Part shown: piece after piece, positions 18,949-28,935 of the stretch
How the letters are laid out: each line of letters opens with the position of its first letter
Position numbering within the stretch: position 1 is the first letter of the stretch
NCBI RefSeq assembly: GCF_023145695.1
Contig: NZ_JAJHVV010000001.1
Location: forward strand, 186,001-250,000
Origin: Vibrio amylolyticus
GTDB taxonomy: Bacteria > Pseudomonadota > Gammaproteobacteria > Enterobacterales > Vibrionaceae
Length of the DNA: 64,000 bases
Reading direction: 5' to 3'
Program-made: the position numbers and the translations under genes
Notes under the pieces: generated by a model
What the model was told of the DNA's origin: nothing
Databases searched by the model: none
What the model saw: the letters and a program-made list of their open reading frames with translations, nothing else

Positions 18949-19614
18949 CTACTCCGTCTGCACTTTAGATTTGATTTCATTACTCGCATCCCGCAGTAGA
19001 TTAATAGGTGATAGAACCACCCCTTTCACCGCACCTTGAGTCGCTTCCGCCGCGATTTGTTGAGTCTTATCAACGATAACATCAGCTTTAGCTAGCATCG
19101 GAGGAATGTCACTGCGCAAGCTCGTCGATTCTGCAATAACTGACGGGACAAGTGTGGTTCGGTAAGCTTTGCTTTCAACCAAGACGGGGGGAATAACATC
19201 AACGCGATAGCTTTCCATCTCTTTGACCGCCTTTGGAATCACGTCAACACGATACTGCTTAATCTCGGCAAGTGCTGAAGGAATTGTATTTTCACGATAA
19301 GCGGTGATTTCAGAAACAATGCTAGGAATTTTCTTATCCAATGATACGACGGTACGATTAACATCGACCAGCGTTTGATTCACGTTATCGACCGTGCCTA
19401 ACACTTGCGGAACCATGACTTCGACATGTTCTGCGAACTCTAACCACTCTTTAATTTCCAGTGTCTCTGTGACGCTGCTAATATCGGTAAGCATTTGCGG
19501 ATATTTATCGACAACCTCCCCCACTTTTGAAGTAAAGCTATGAATGGCATAGCCCAAATAAAAAATAGACACGGCTAATACACACTGAATAACAATTGAA
19601 ATACGTGCCATCAT
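18949..19614 (-). CDS. Membrane-anchored protein with 15-residue tandem repeats, unknown function
   Basis: 221-residue protein with one N-terminal membrane helix (about residues 5-24) and a long helical, probably periplasmic remainder. Between about residues 105 and 180 it carries five tandem 15-residue units of the form YR-x-x-x-IP-x-x-x-x-E-x-x-x: YRENTIPSALAEIKQ, YRVDVIPKAVKEMES, YRVDVIPPVLVESKA, YRTTLVPSVIAESTS and a decayed LRSDIPPMLAKAD. The Pro in each unit would kink an otherwise continuous helix. I do not recognise a named family. The ATG is preceded by GGAAAGGGATTTT. Confidence 0.8.
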   Translation of the reverse strand: MMARISIVIQCVLAVSIFYLGYAIHSFTSKVGEVVDKYPQMLTDISSVTETLEIKEWLEFAEHVEVMVPQVLGTVDNVNQTLVDVNRTVVSLDKKIPSIVSEITAYRENTIPSALAEIKQYRVDVIPKAVKEMESYRVDVIPPVLVESKAYRTTLVPSVIAESTSLRSDIPPMLAKADVIVDKTQQIAAEATQGAVKGVVLSPINLLRDASNEIKSKVQTE

Positions 19615-19667
19615 AAAATCCCTTTCCTTATTGGGTCGTTACCTCATACTAACCTGATTTTAAGACA

Positions 19668-19697
19668 TAAAAAAAGCGAAGTTAGACTTCGCTTCTT
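19668..19697 (-). terminator. Rho-independent terminator after queD
   Basis: AAGCGAAG-TTAGA-CTTCGCTT stem. On the minus strand it is followed by TTTTTTTATG, so it ends queD; it could also act weakly on the other strand. Confidence 0.85.
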
Positions 19698-19718
19698 AAA
19701 AATTAGTATCCGGTGAAT

Positions 19719-20081
19719 TTAGTCACCGATATAAATGCAACCTGCCGTACACGTTTCTTTGATTTCTACTTTACTTAATAAAGGAAGGCTTGGCTTCAGC
19801 TCTTGCCAAATCCATTTTGCTAAGACTTCACTTGTTGGGTTCTCTAACCCTTTAATGTCATTTAAGTAGTAGTGATCAAGGCGGTCATAGATCGGCTTAA
19901 ATGCGGCTTTAATTTCCGAAAAATCGATAACCCAACCCGTGTGCGGATCAACTTCACCTTCAACAAAAAGACGAACTAAAAAAGAGTGCCCATGAAGACG
20001 ACCACACTTATGCCCTTCAGGGACATGTGGCAGGTGGTGTGCGGCTTCGAACATAAACTCTTTATACAATTCAGCTTTCAT
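19719..20081 (-). CDS. queD: 6-carboxy-5,6,7,8-tetrahydropterin synthase
   Basis: 120-residue enzyme of the PTPS fold that converts dihydroneopterin triphosphate to 6-carboxytetrahydropterin, the second step of queuosine (7-deazaguanine) synthesis. Zinc-binding histidines are in AAHHLPH and RLHGHSF. The catalytic Cys is in [10 protein letters not shown], and the conserved [10 protein letters not shown] and DHYYLND segments are present. It is monocistronic, with its own terminator. Confidence 0.95.
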   Translation of the reverse strand: MKAELYKEFMFEAAHHLPHVPEGHKCGRLHGHSFLVRLFVEGEVDPHTGWVIDFSEIKAAFKPIYDRLDHYYLNDIKGLENPTSEVLAKWIWQELKPSLPLLSKVEIKETCTAGCIYIGD

Positions 20082-20383
20082 TTTCTATCTCAAGGTTTTT
20101 AAGGACGCGCAATAGTAAGGAATATACAACGATGTGACAAGTTTAGTTGATATAAATAATATCATCTAAGAACTTAAGCGACTCGACTCAATTTTTAACG
20201 CCCCAAGCCCTACTCTTACCGATGTCAGAGAAATGTCAAAGCCAACCGCAATCTCACAGAGTATTCACTTCACAGTTACTAAATAACAACTTGTTAAACA
20301 TCACATTACAAACACATCTCATATATTACCCTTATAACTTACAAGGTATATTAGCGCCGTCCACCACAAAACAATAAAAAATC
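20082..20383. other. Non-coding stretch between queD and the chemoreceptor gene
   Basis: 302 bases between divergent genes. I see no gene, repeat or hairpin in it. It is AT-rich and must hold both promoters, but I could not place them with confidence, and I see no flagellar sigma-28 type promoter for the chemoreceptor. Confidence 0.5.
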
Positions 20384-22003
20384 ATGAAACTAACCGTCAG
20401 CGTCAAACTACTCATCACTCTTATCTCTGTTTCTGCTTTGGTGCTCTCCGTATCAACGGGGTATCAATATATCCAGCAACGGAATCTAATTAACTCCGTT
20501 CTCAGTGAACAACTGCATGAAAAAGCCAGCAACTACTTCGATAGCCTAAACATGATGATGCTTACCGGCACCATGGCTCAAAAAGAAACCTTACGAGAAA
20601 AAGCACTCGCTCAAGATGGTATTGAAAATGTAAAAGTATTGCGTGCCGATGCTGTGAGTAAAATTTACGGTTCAGGCCAAGAGAATCAAGCACCTACTGA
20701 TGACATAGATCGACGAGCACTGGCTGGTGAAACCGTGATCGAGCCTTTTGAAGGTAGCTGGGGGCAAGGTATCGTCGTTGCATTACCGATGAAATCAAGT
20801 GAAAACTACCGTGGCACCAACTGTGTATCTTGCCATTTGGCCGCAGAAGGCGAAGTGCTTGGGGCTATTAGGCTAGAGTACAATTTAAATCACGTTAATA
20901 GCCTTATCGACAAACAAACCATCGTTGCGCTTGGTATTACCGCGTTAATATCTTTTGTCGGCTTTCTGATCACAGTTATTGTCATCAGGAAGATTATCGT
21001 CCGCCCTATCCAAAGAACGTCTCGTTTTATGCAGTCCGTCAGTCAAAGCAAAGACCTTTCACTGCGTCTGAACACTAAAAGCCAAGACGAGATTGGCCAT
21101 CTCTCTCACGCGATTGACTCTTTTATGTGTACAGTCAGCGACAGCCTCAGCAAAGTTCAAGACACCTCTCACAATTTAGCAGAGTCTGCGACCACGCTGA
21201 TTGATGTTGCCAAAATTACCGATCATGCTGCAAACAATCAAAAACAAGAAACCTCTGATGTCCAAGCAAGCATCGAACAGATGCAAGTTCAACAAAACCA
21301 AGTCGAGCAAGCGACAATTGACGCTTCATCACTGATCAAGCACACGACTCGAATTGCTCAAGAGAGCGCATCTCAAGCACACCAAGCCAGTGACGGGGTT
21401 AAAAACCTTGTTGGCGATATAGAGGGTGTTAAAAGCAATATTCTAGAGCTCAACAATCAAACGAATGAAGTCTCGAGTATATTAGCCGTGATTAAAGGGA
21501 TTGCTGACCAAACTAACCTACTCGCTTTAAATGCCGCGATTGAAGCAGCTCGAGCAGGTGAACAAGGTCGCGGATTTGCGGTCGTTGCTGATGAAGTGAG
21601 ACAGCTTGCCAGCCGAACATCGGAAGCGACAGGAAGTATAGAAAGTATCATTGCCCAGCTGCAAACCAACAGTGAAAGCTCATTAAATTCTGTTGATAAT
21701 GTCTGTGAACAAGCTCATCAACGTTCAACCGTTATTAACGCACTCTCATCGGCAATGAATGGTGTTGTCTCAGAGATGGAACAAGCACTTAACCATGCAG
21801 ACAGTATTCAACAACAGAGCCAAATTACGACACAGATAAACCAACAAATACAAAGCAAAATTGAGGTTATTACTCGACACTCTGATGACACATCAAGTTC
21901 AGCCACTCAAACCCGAGAAATCAGTGTAAATCTTGAGCGATTGTCGGAGAGATTAGAAGCATTGTTAAATCAATTTACCCTTTCCGTAAAGAAAACTTCA
22001 TGA
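20384..22003 (+). CDS. Methyl-accepting chemotaxis protein with a periplasmic c-type heme motif
   Basis: 539-residue chemoreceptor. One N-terminal helix (about 8-27) is followed by a periplasmic domain of about 150 residues and a second helix near 183-205. A HAMP domain then leads to a cytoplasmic signalling domain with the hairpin tip [37 protein letters not shown]. The periplasmic domain contains C147-V-S-C150-H151, a covalent heme attachment motif (CxxCH) within a DUF3365-like sensor. That suggests a redox or gas stimulus. It is monocistronic, and no chemotaxis operon is nearby. Confidence 0.9.
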   Translation: MKLTVSVKLLITLISVSALVLSVSTGYQYIQQRNLINSVLSEQLHEKASNYFDSLNMMMLTGTMAQKETLREKALAQDGIENVKVLRADAVSKIYGSGQENQAPTDDIDRRALAGETVIEPFEGSWGQGIVVALPMKSSENYRGTNCVSCHLAAEGEVLGAIRLEYNLNHVNSLIDKQTIVALGITALISFVGFLITVIVIRKIIVRPIQRTSRFMQSVSQSKDLSLRLNTKSQDEIGHLSHAIDSFMCTVSDSLSKVQDTSHNLAESATTLIDVAKITDHAANNQKQETSDVQASIEQMQVQQNQVEQATIDASSLIKHTTRIAQESASQAHQASDGVKNLVGDIEGVKSNILELNNQTNEVSSILAVIKGIADQTNLLALNAAIEAARAGEQGRGFAVVADEVRQLASRTSEATGSIESIIAQLQTNSESSLNSVDNVCEQAHQRSTVINALSSAMNGVVSEMEQALNHADSIQQQSQITTQINQQIQSKIEVITRHSDDTSSSATQTREISVNLERLSERLEALLNQFTLSVKKTS

Positions 22004-22024
22004 ATGGATAAATATTCGCCAACT

Positions 22025-22161
22025 ATAGGACAATAAAGGTTGAAGCGAACGATATGACAGGTAATATGTCCTATTGATTGAAAATTTTTACTAGCCTAGT
22101 GCAGCAACTTATTTGTTTAAGATTTCACTTAATCAATGGATAAGCAAAAAATTGCACTAGG
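22025..22161 (+). promoter_or_regulatory. Two inverted repeats upstream of asnS
   Basis: ATAGGACA (22025-22032) pairs with TGTCCTAT (22067-22074), and CCTAGTGCA (22095-22103) pairs with TGCACTAGG (22153-22161). Both are perfect, with loops of 34 and 49 bases, and the second ends about 32 bases before the asnS start. They could be structured leader RNA or protein-binding sites; neither is a typical terminator. Confidence 0.45.
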
Positions 22162-22193
22162 TGTTTTGTCCCTCAATGGAGAATATAACCAAC

Positions 22194-23594
22194 ATGACTT
22201 ACGCGCCTGTAACAGACGTTCTTGGCGGCAAGCTAGCGGTAGACAGTGAAGTAACTGTTCGCGGCTGGATCCGTTCACGTCGTGATTCCAAAGCTGGAAT
22301 CTCTTTCCTTGCCATTTACGATGGTTCTTGTTTCGACCCGATTCAGGCCGTGGTTCCTAATAATCTTAATAATTATGAAAACGAAGTATTAAAGCTAACT
22401 ACTGGCTGCTCTGTTGAAGTAACAGGTAAGATTGTTGAGTCTCCTGCAAAAGGTCAAGATTTTGAACTTGCTGCAACTGATGTAAAAGTTGTGGGTTGGG
22501 TTGAAGATGCGGATACGTACCCAATGGCGAAAACTCGTCACTCAATTGAGTACCTTCGTGAAGTTGCTCACCTACGCCCACGTACTAACGTGATTGGCGC
22601 AGTAGCACGTGTTCGTAACTGTCTCTCTCAAGCGATTCACCGTTTCTACCACGAGCAAGGCTTCTTCTGGACGTCAGCTCCGCTTATCACTGCATCTGAT
22701 GCAGAAGGCGCTGGTGAAATGTTCCGTGTATCTACACTAGACATGGAAAACATCCCTCGCACTGAAGAAGGTAACGTTGACTACAACGAAGATTTCTTCG
22801 GTAAAGAAACTTTCCTTACAGTATCTGGTCAACTTAATGCGGAAGCTTACGCTTGTGCACTAAGCAAGGTTTACACGTTCGGTCCTACGTTCCGTGCTGA
22901 AAACTCAAACACCAGTCGCCACCTAGCTGAGTTCTGGATGGTTGAGCCAGAAATTGCTTTTGCTGATCTTGATGACGCTGCAAAACTGGCTGAAGACATG
23001 CTTAAGTACGTTTTCGCTGCTGTTCTTGAAGAGCGCCGCGATGACCTTGAGTTCTTCGCTTCTCGCATCGACAAAGAAGCAATCACTCGTCTAGAGCAAT
23101 TCGTAGACGCTGATTTCGCACAGGTTGACTACACTGACGCAATCCAAATTCTACTAGATTCTGGTAAGAAATTTGAATTTGACGTTGAGTGGGGCATCGA
23201 CATGTCTTCAGAGCACGAACGTTACCTAGCTGAAGAGCACTTTAAAGCGCCTGTTATCGTTAAGAACTACCCGAAAGACATCAAAGCTTTCTACATGCGC
23301 TTAAACGACGACGGCAAAACAGTTGCAGCAATGGACGTTCTAGCACCAGGCATTGGTGAGATCATCGGTGGTGCACAACGTGAAGAGCGTCTAGACATTC
23401 TAGACGAGCGCATGATTGCTATGGGTATCGACCCTGAGCACATGAGCTGGTACCGCGATCTGCGTAAATACGGCACAGTGCCTCACGCTGGTTTCGGTCT
23501 TGGCTTTGAGCGTCTAGTGTCTTACGTAACAGGTATGGGCAACGTTCGTGACGTGATTCCATTCCCACGTACACCACGCTCTGCAAACTTCTAA
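22194..23594 (+). CDS. asnS: Asparaginyl-tRNA synthetase
   Basis: Class IIb aminoacyl-tRNA synthetase that charges tRNA-Asn. An N-terminal OB-fold anticodon-binding domain ([24 protein letters not shown]) is followed by the catalytic domain with motif 2 [21 protein letters not shown] and motif 3 [10 protein letters not shown]. The start ATG 22194 (MTYAPVTDV) gives 466 residues, the E. coli length. An upstream in-frame extension to 22161 is atypical. GGAG lies 12 bases before. Codon use is strongly biased, as in highly expressed genes. Confidence 0.97.
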   Translation: MTYAPVTDVLGGKLAVDSEVTVRGWIRSRRDSKAGISFLAIYDGSCFDPIQAVVPNNLNNYENEVLKLTTGCSVEVTGKIVESPAKGQDFELAATDVKVVGWVEDADTYPMAKTRHSIEYLREVAHLRPRTNVIGAVARVRNCLSQAIHRFYHEQGFFWTSAPLITASDAEGAGEMFRVSTLDMENIPRTEEGNVDYNEDFFGKETFLTVSGQLNAEAYACALSKVYTFGPTFRAENSNTSRHLAEFWMVEPEIAFADLDDAAKLAEDMLKYVFAAVLEERRDDLEFFASRIDKEAITRLEQFVDADFAQVDYTDAIQILLDSGKKFEFDVEWGIDMSSEHERYLAEEHFKAPVIVKNYPKDIKAFYMRLNDDGKTVAAMDVLAPGIGEIIGGAQREERLDILDERMIAMGIDPEHMSWYRDLRKYGTVPHAGFGLGFERLVSYVTGMGNVRDVIPFPRTPRSANF

Positions 23595-23617
23595 GCTCTA
23601 ATGCTAAGTTAAATATG

Positions 23618-23650
23618 AAAAACGGGAGCCCATATAGGCTCCCGTTTTTA
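23618..23650 (+). terminator. Rho-independent terminator after asnS
   Basis: AAAACGGGAGCC-CATATA-GGCTCCCGTTTTTA: a 12-bp stem with flanking A's and T's, so it may work in both directions; the convergent diguanylate cyclase gene lies just beyond. Confidence 0.92.
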
Positions 23651-23749
23651 GTTCTATGCGCTTCTGTATTTGAAGGTGCCATTTTGTTAACGGGGCTGAT
23701 TTACCCCAATATCTCTGGGTAACTATTCTTTAATTTAGGGCGCATTATT

Positions 23750-24838
23750 CTAAGCAACGATCCTCACCTGCCCCTTATTAGCATGTTTGACTTCATACAT
23801 CGCTTGATCCGCCAACTTTAAGCTATCGTGTAGGTTAGTAGAACCATCTGATGTAAAAGCGATGCCAATGCTAGCGGACATTGAATGGGTGATATCCGAT
23901 AACGATTCAAGGACATTATTGTTAAATAGAGCAATAATGTCATTTGCTAGGTTTATCGCTCTTTCATCCCCATGAGGTGAATGCTCAATAAATATCGCAA
24001 ACTCATCGCCACCTAAACGCGCCACATCATATTGCCCTAGCTCATTGCCAATGTGCTGCTGAGCGATCTCTTTTAGATGGTAACTAAACTCTGAAAGAAC
24101 GTCATCACCAGAATCGTGCCCATAATCATCGTTAACTTGCTTAAAATTATCTAAATCAATATAAATCAAAGCAGAACGGCTAGATGAAGACTGTTTTGTA
24201 TGATCTAGGATAGAACGAAACGTTGACCGATTAGCAAGTTGAGTTAGGCCATCAAAATAAGCCAGATTATGAATGTCTTCTTCATGCATCCTTAAAATGT
24301 AGTCATCGGCCTTACTTTGAAAATAAATCAAAATATGGCACATCCCACTTAACGCAAATAATGTAATAATAACCCGCACTTTCACCACGTCACTATATGA
24401 AGCAATGAGCCAATCATTCGTTAACAAAACAGATAATATCGTAATAAAAATGGAACTTAGCACTACGCCTGTACGGAAGTGGTTGATAAATATGGCAATA
24501 ACCGCCAGAGGGTAAACCCATAGCATGCCAGTATTTTGATAACCACCGGAAACCACAAGAATGATACTCAATGAATAAATAATCGCTGTCAGCCCGATGA
24601 GCCCTGCGTACCTCCACCGGCTTAACACATAGATATTAACAACTGAAGCGAATGAGAAAAACAGCAGTATATTGCCTAGTGTATTATTTTGATTTTTATA
24701 GTTAAACAGACTGAATGACACAAGAAAAAACAGACCTAACACGGTCAGTGTATTCACCATCATTCTCTGGCGGCGATGTTTATCTTCAACGACTTCAACT
24801 AGCTTTTCAGCAATGAAATTGTGGGTTCTTGATGGCAA
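23750..24838 (-). CDS. Membrane-bound diguanylate cyclase (GGDEF)
   Basis: 362-residue protein expected to make cyclic-di-GMP from GTP. The N-terminal half holds about six hydrophobic segments (residues 25-180) forming a membrane sensor module. The C-terminal GGDEF domain has DGLTQLANRSTFR, the metal-binding DLDNFKQVNDDYGHDSGD and an intact ARLGGDEFAIF active site. No clear RxxD inhibitory site was confirmed. The start is TTG 24838 with GAG about nine bases upstream. The gene is monocistronic and convergent with asnS. Confidence 0.9.
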   Translation of the reverse strand: MPSRTHNFIAEKLVEVVEDKHRRQRMMVNTLTVLGLFFLVSFSLFNYKNQNNTLGNILLFFSFASVVNIYVLSRWRYAGLIGLTAIIYSLSIILVVSGGYQNTGMLWVYPLAVIAIFINHFRTGVVLSSIFITILSVLLTNDWLIASYSDVVKVRVIITLFALSGMCHILIYFQSKADDYILRMHEEDIHNLAYFDGLTQLANRSTFRSILDHTKQSSSSRSALIYIDLDNFKQVNDDYGHDSGDDVLSEFSYHLKEIAQQHIGNELGQYDVARLGGDEFAIFIEHSPHGDERAINLANDIIALFNNNVLESLSDITHSMSASIGIAFTSDGSTNLHDSLKLADQAMYEVKHANKGQVRIVA

Positions 24839-25171
24839 TACTAAAATCTCAGTTTGAATTCAATTGGCAAAGGTATAAATATGCGTTTGTTAACAGTGAT
24901 ATTAACATCAATTCTACATCGTCAAACGTCGATAAGTCACAAATCCCAATATATGCCATGATATAGATAATAAAACACCATATAGGCTAACTGGTTTGTT
25001 ATTCCACATTACAACTGGATAACTAAATCAGCATACGGTAAAGGCACTTTCCTACTAAATTCTACTTTTTGAAATCATTAAGCAAATAAAGCGGTCTATC
25101 TCAGCGAATACAAATCAAACGTATTAAACTAAACGTGACAATAATAAGAACAAACTCAGTAAGGCTAGGTA
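24839..25171. other. Non-coding stretch between the GGDEF and HD-GYP genes
   Basis: 333 AT-rich bases between two divergent cyclic-di-GMP genes. I see no credible gene, repeat or terminator. It presumably carries both promoters, so the two opposing activities could share regulatory sites. Confidence 0.5.
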
Positions 25172-26620
25172 ATGACAAACTATCACTATAATGCCCCTCT
25201 TACCCTCAAACTCTATATTATTGCAGGGATTATATTTGGTACTTATGGCGGGCGAGTTTGCCCTATGCTCGAAACCTTGAGTACCAATGAAATCATGCTT
25301 CATGTTGGTGTTACCTACTCAATTCTTTGGTTTTTTCGTCACCTTATCTCCAATAGTGGCAATTCATGGTGTCTGAGCAATTTAGTTCGATTTGATGTTT
25401 TGATTGGACTCATATTTAGCCTTCCCCTCGCCATCTTTTATAACGTTAGTTACGAATTCCCTTTAGAAAGTAACTTCAAGATCCTCTTTGGCATGGCACT
25501 GTTTGGCTTCTTTAGTGGCACTATTTTGCAACTTTACGCGAAACTAGAATATTTTGATCATTGGCAAGATAATCGAGATGCCTCCGTTATCTTATCTGGT
25601 CAGCGCCAATCGATGGTGAAACAAATGATCATGATGATGAGCCTACTTCTCATCACGTTAACCTCCATGTTAATGATGGTTGCGCTCAAAGACATCTTTT
25701 GGCTAGAGCATAACCCAGAGCGCTTTCTTGACGGTTCTGGACAAATCAGTGTCATCAAAGAGTTCATCTACATTACTTTGGTCTTAGGCGGCTACGCAGG
25801 AGCGATACTCGTCCTTTGGACAAAGTTAATGAAAAAGATTCTTTTTAGCCAAGAACGTACGCTTATTGAAGTCACCCAGGGAGAGCTAAACAAGCGCCTT
25901 CCTATATTTGAACACAATGAGCTAGGCTCGATGGCCTCGTTAACGAATCAAATGCTCGACAGCCTTCAATCCTCGCAAGATGAAGTAAAAACTACTCGTG
26001 ACGTAGCTATTGTCAGTCTCTCAGCACTTGCTGAATCTAGGGATAATGAAACCGGTGCTCACATCTTACGTACCCAAGAATACGTAAAAGCGTTAGCCAT
26101 TGAGTTAAGTAACGTCGATAAATACAAAACTCTGCTAACACCCAATTACATCGAACTTTTATACAAATCTGCCCCACTCCATGATGTGGGTAAAGTCGGT
26201 ATTCCTGACAGTGTTCTGCTTAAGCCAGGAAAACTCACACCAGAAGAGTTTGAAATAATGAAAACACACCCTGAGATTGGGGCAACAGCGCTTTCTATGG
26301 CCGAGAAACAGCTTGGAACGAGCACATTCTTACAGCTAGCAAAAGAGATCTCGTTATCTCACCATGAAAAGTGGGATGGTAGCGGTTACCCAAACCAACT
26401 AGTAGGAGAAAACATCCCTCTATCTGGCCGACTCATGGCTCTTGCTGATGTGTATGATGCGCTTATTTCAAAACGGGTCTATAAAGAAGCGTTTAGTCAT
26501 GAGAAAGCTGTTTCAATCATATTGAAAGGAAAAGGTAATCACTTCGACCCACAAGTCGTCGATGCATTTACAGCTATTGAAGGCCGATTTATCGAAATAG
26601 CGGCTCACTTTCAAGATTGA
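25172..26620 (+). CDS. HD-GYP domain protein, probable cyclic-di-GMP phosphodiesterase
   Basis: 482-residue membrane protein. The N-terminal 230 residues contain about six hydrophobic segments, followed by a HAMP-like linker (about 220-275). The HD-GYP domain has SLSALAESRDNETGAHILRTQ, the HD pair in APLHDVGKVGIPD, and HHEKWDGSGYP, so the GYP signature and metal-binding residues are intact. Such enzymes hydrolyse cyclic-di-GMP. It is divergent to a diguanylate cyclase, which hints at opposing control from one intergenic region. Confidence 0.9.
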   Translation: MTNYHYNAPLTLKLYIIAGIIFGTYGGRVCPMLETLSTNEIMLHVGVTYSILWFFRHLISNSGNSWCLSNLVRFDVLIGLIFSLPLAIFYNVSYEFPLESNFKILFGMALFGFFSGTILQLYAKLEYFDHWQDNRDASVILSGQRQSMVKQMIMMMSLLLITLTSMLMMVALKDIFWLEHNPERFLDGSGQISVIKEFIYITLVLGGYAGAILVLWTKLMKKILFSQERTLIEVTQGELNKRLPIFEHNELGSMASLTNQMLDSLQSSQDEVKTTRDVAIVSLSALAESRDNETGAHILRTQEYVKALAIELSNVDKYKTLLTPNYIELLYKSAPLHDVGKVGIPDSVLLKPGKLTPEEFEIMKTHPEIGATALSMAEKQLGTSTFLQLAKEISLSHHEKWDGSGYPNQLVGENIPLSGRLMALADVYDALISKRVYKEAFSHEKAVSIILKGKGNHFDPQVVDAFTAIEGRFIEIAAHFQD

Positions 26621-26828
26621 GCATAGAATAAACACCAGCCTCATAAAAGTCGCTATAAGTTGAGATAATTGATGACCTAAGGTCGGTAAAATAACGTTTC
26701 CATCCATAAATTATCAACAGTGACAATTTTTTGTGCTTTTCTGTTTTGTTTCGGTTGTTTCAAAAGCCTCACAAAGGTATAAAAGAAGGAGTTCAATATT
26801 CCCCTTTAATTAAACATGGATGAAGATT

Positions 26829-28019
26829 ATGTTTCAAAAAGTTGTCGCCGCTCCTGCAGACCCTATTCTTGGCCTTACTGAAGAATTTAAAAAAGATACG
26901 CGCGCTGAAAAAATTAATTTAGGCGTTGGTATCTACAAAAATGAGAGCGGTGAAACCCCAGTTCTTGCAACAGTAAAGAAAGCAGAAGCAGCACTGCTGG
27001 AAAATGAAAAAACAAAATCTTACTTAACCATTGAAGGGACTGCTGAGTATGGTCTAGCTGTACAAAAGCTACTGTTTGGTGACAATTCAGAGATCGTTAC
27101 TCAAAAACTGGCTAAAACAGCACAAGCTCCAGGCGGTACAGGCGCACTTCGCGTCGCTGGTGAATTTATTAAGCGCCAACTTGGTGATGTGAAAATTTGG
27201 ATAAGTAACCCAACTTGGGCAAACCACAACGGTGTGTTTGCTGCTGCTGGTATCGAAACGGCTCAATATGGTTACTACAACGCAGAAACGAAAGACAAAG
27301 ACTTCGCTTCAATGGTTGCAGATTTAAGCAATGCCTCTGAAGGTGACGTTGTACTGCTTCACGGATGCTGTCACAACCCAACAGGTATTGATCCAACAGC
27401 GGAAGAGTGGGAAACCTTAGCAAAATTAGTGGCTGATAAAGGCCTTCTACCAATGTTTGACTTTGCTTACCAAGGTTTTGCAAAAGGTGTTGAAGAAGAC
27501 GCTGCCGGTCTACGTACCTTTGCTAAGTACAACCAATCAATTTTAGTTGCTAGTTCGTTCTCTAAGAACTTTGGACTATACAACGAGCGTGTAGGCGCAT
27601 TTACGCTAGTCGCTCAATCTGAAGAAATTGCAACAACGGCATTTTCTCAAGTAAAAGCAATCATTCGTTCAATCTACTCTAACCCACCAGCTCACGGTAG
27701 TGCTGTCGTGACTCACATTCTAAACGATGCTGACCTACGTGCTGAATGGGAAGGTGAAGTTGCAGAGATGAGAGACCGTATTCAAGAGATGCGTGAATTG
27801 TTTGTAGCGACATTAAAAGCAGAAGGCGTGAATGCAGACTTTAGCTTTATTGAACGACAAAATGGTATGTTCTCGTTCTCTGGTCTATCTAAAGAGCAAG
27901 TAACTCGCCTAAAAGATGAGTTTGCGATCTACATCGTTGGCTCAGGTCGCATTAGCGTTGCTGGCATGACAAAATCAAATATGGGCCCTCTATGTAAAGG
28001 GATTGCTGCTGTACTTTAA
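26829..28019 (+). CDS. aspC: Aspartate/aromatic amino acid aminotransferase (class I)
   Basis: 396-residue PLP enzyme of aminotransferase subgroup I-alpha. It begins [20 protein letters not shown], has [11 protein letters not shown] and [11 protein letters not shown], and the PLP lysine is in [15 protein letters not shown]. It transfers amino groups between glutamate and oxaloacetate or aromatic 2-oxo acids. AspC and TyrB cannot be separated by eye, so the symbol is tentative. ATG 26829 is preferred to 26820 because family members start MFQ/MFE. A terminator follows. Confidence 0.92.
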   Translation: MFQKVVAAPADPILGLTEEFKKDTRAEKINLGVGIYKNESGETPVLATVKKAEAALLENEKTKSYLTIEGTAEYGLAVQKLLFGDNSEIVTQKLAKTAQAPGGTGALRVAGEFIKRQLGDVKIWISNPTWANHNGVFAAAGIETAQYGYYNAETKDKDFASMVADLSNASEGDVVLLHGCCHNPTGIDPTAEEWETLAKLVADKGLLPMFDFAYQGFAKGVEEDAAGLRTFAKYNQSILVASSFSKNFGLYNERVGAFTLVAQSEEIATTAFSQVKAIIRSIYSNPPAHGSAVVTHILNDADLRAEWEGEVAEMRDRIQEMRELFVATLKAEGVNADFSFIERQNGMFSFSGLSKEQVTRLKDEFAIYIVGSGRISVAGMTKSNMGPLCKGIAAVL

Positions 28020-28040
28020 GCATCATTAAAACCATGATTA

Positions 28041-28068
28041 AGAGTCAGCATTACGCTGGCTCTTTTTG
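28041..28068 (+). terminator. Rho-independent terminator after the aminotransferase gene
   Basis: AGAGTCAGC-ATTAC-GCTGGCTCTTTTTG: a 9-bp stem (one G-T pair) followed by five T's, 21 bases after the stop. Confidence 0.87.
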
Positions 28069-28106
28069 TATCTTATACTTGCTAGCAAAGAAGTCATTGT
28101 AAGGCA

Positions 28107-28772
28107 CTAATAATAATAGCGTAGCGCTATTCCCCCCTCGTTAGTCGTATTATCATTCATGTCTCGATGCGTATAAAAAGCACCTAGGGAAAAATTCTTA
28201 GACAGATGATAATCTCCACGGATTACTAGTACATTTTCATCAAAACTTTCGCTTCTCACTAACTCTCCAATTGCCGCTAGCTCCAGCTTTTTGGTTGCCC
28301 GGTAAATGGCCTTAATATCGAAGCCATAAATAAAATCATCTTCACGTTGGATTCGCTCATCAGAATCTTTCTCGACAATATTGAGCCGCTTAAACCCAAT
28401 CTTTGCTCTAGGAGCGAGCTCAAACTTTTCAGCTAAAGGAAAGCGATAACCCACGGCGGGCTGCATGACATAATATTCATTGGTGAACTCTTGAGTACCG
28501 ACGTCTCTATGCACAAAGCGAGCGGCATAATCAAAGCCAAGTAACCAATTTTCACGATAGTCAGCACTAAACCCGACAGCAAGTGCCGTCACATTACTGT
28601 TCACACCAATATTTTCATCGTAAGAGCCGGAGCTTAAGTCAGCATAAAAGTAATCATGGTTAATACCTGCCTGTGACGATTGAGGAGCCGTCGCTTCTTG
28701 GGTATTTTGGGCATGTAAATGAGAGGACATTAACAGGAGTAAACAGGGGAAAGCTATCCATCGCTTTATCAT
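28107..28772 (-). CDS. Outer membrane beta-barrel protein, unknown role
   Basis: 221-residue protein with a clear signal peptide (MIKRWIAFPCLLLLMSSHLHA, cleavage after SHLHA). The mature part alternates polar and aromatic residues in short strands (YFYADLSSGSY, NWLLGFDYAARFV, NFSLGAFYTHRDM) and ends in GGIALRYYY, a C-terminal aromatic signal for outer-membrane assembly. Eight to ten strands would fit. The strand pattern is seen; the transported or bound substrate is unknown. Confidence 0.8.
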   Translation of the reverse strand: MIKRWIAFPCLLLLMSSHLHAQNTQEATAPQSSQAGINHDYFYADLSSGSYDENIGVNSNVTALAVGFSADYRENWLLGFDYAARFVHRDVGTQEFTNEYYVMQPAVGYRFPLAEKFELAPRAKIGFKRLNIVEKDSDERIQREDDFIYGFDIKAIYRATKKLELAAIGELVRSESFDENVLVIRGDYHLSKNFSLGAFYTHRDMNDNTTNEGGIALRYYY

Positions 28773-28935
28773 TATCTAACCTCATGAACAATCAAGTTGC
28801 TGTTCTATTGAGAATAGACTAATTAGAACCCTTTTAAGGAAATTAATTAGTTAAATCATCATATTGATGAATTCATCACTAATAACACGTTCAGAGTGAA
28901 AGAAATGAAACAATTTATCAGTAACAATGAAGGCA

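Noticed and set aside
22158..22193. N-terminal extension of AsnS from 22161
   Set aside because: The residues [11 protein letters not shown] are not part of AsnS proteins, and ATG 22194 gives exactly the E. coli length.
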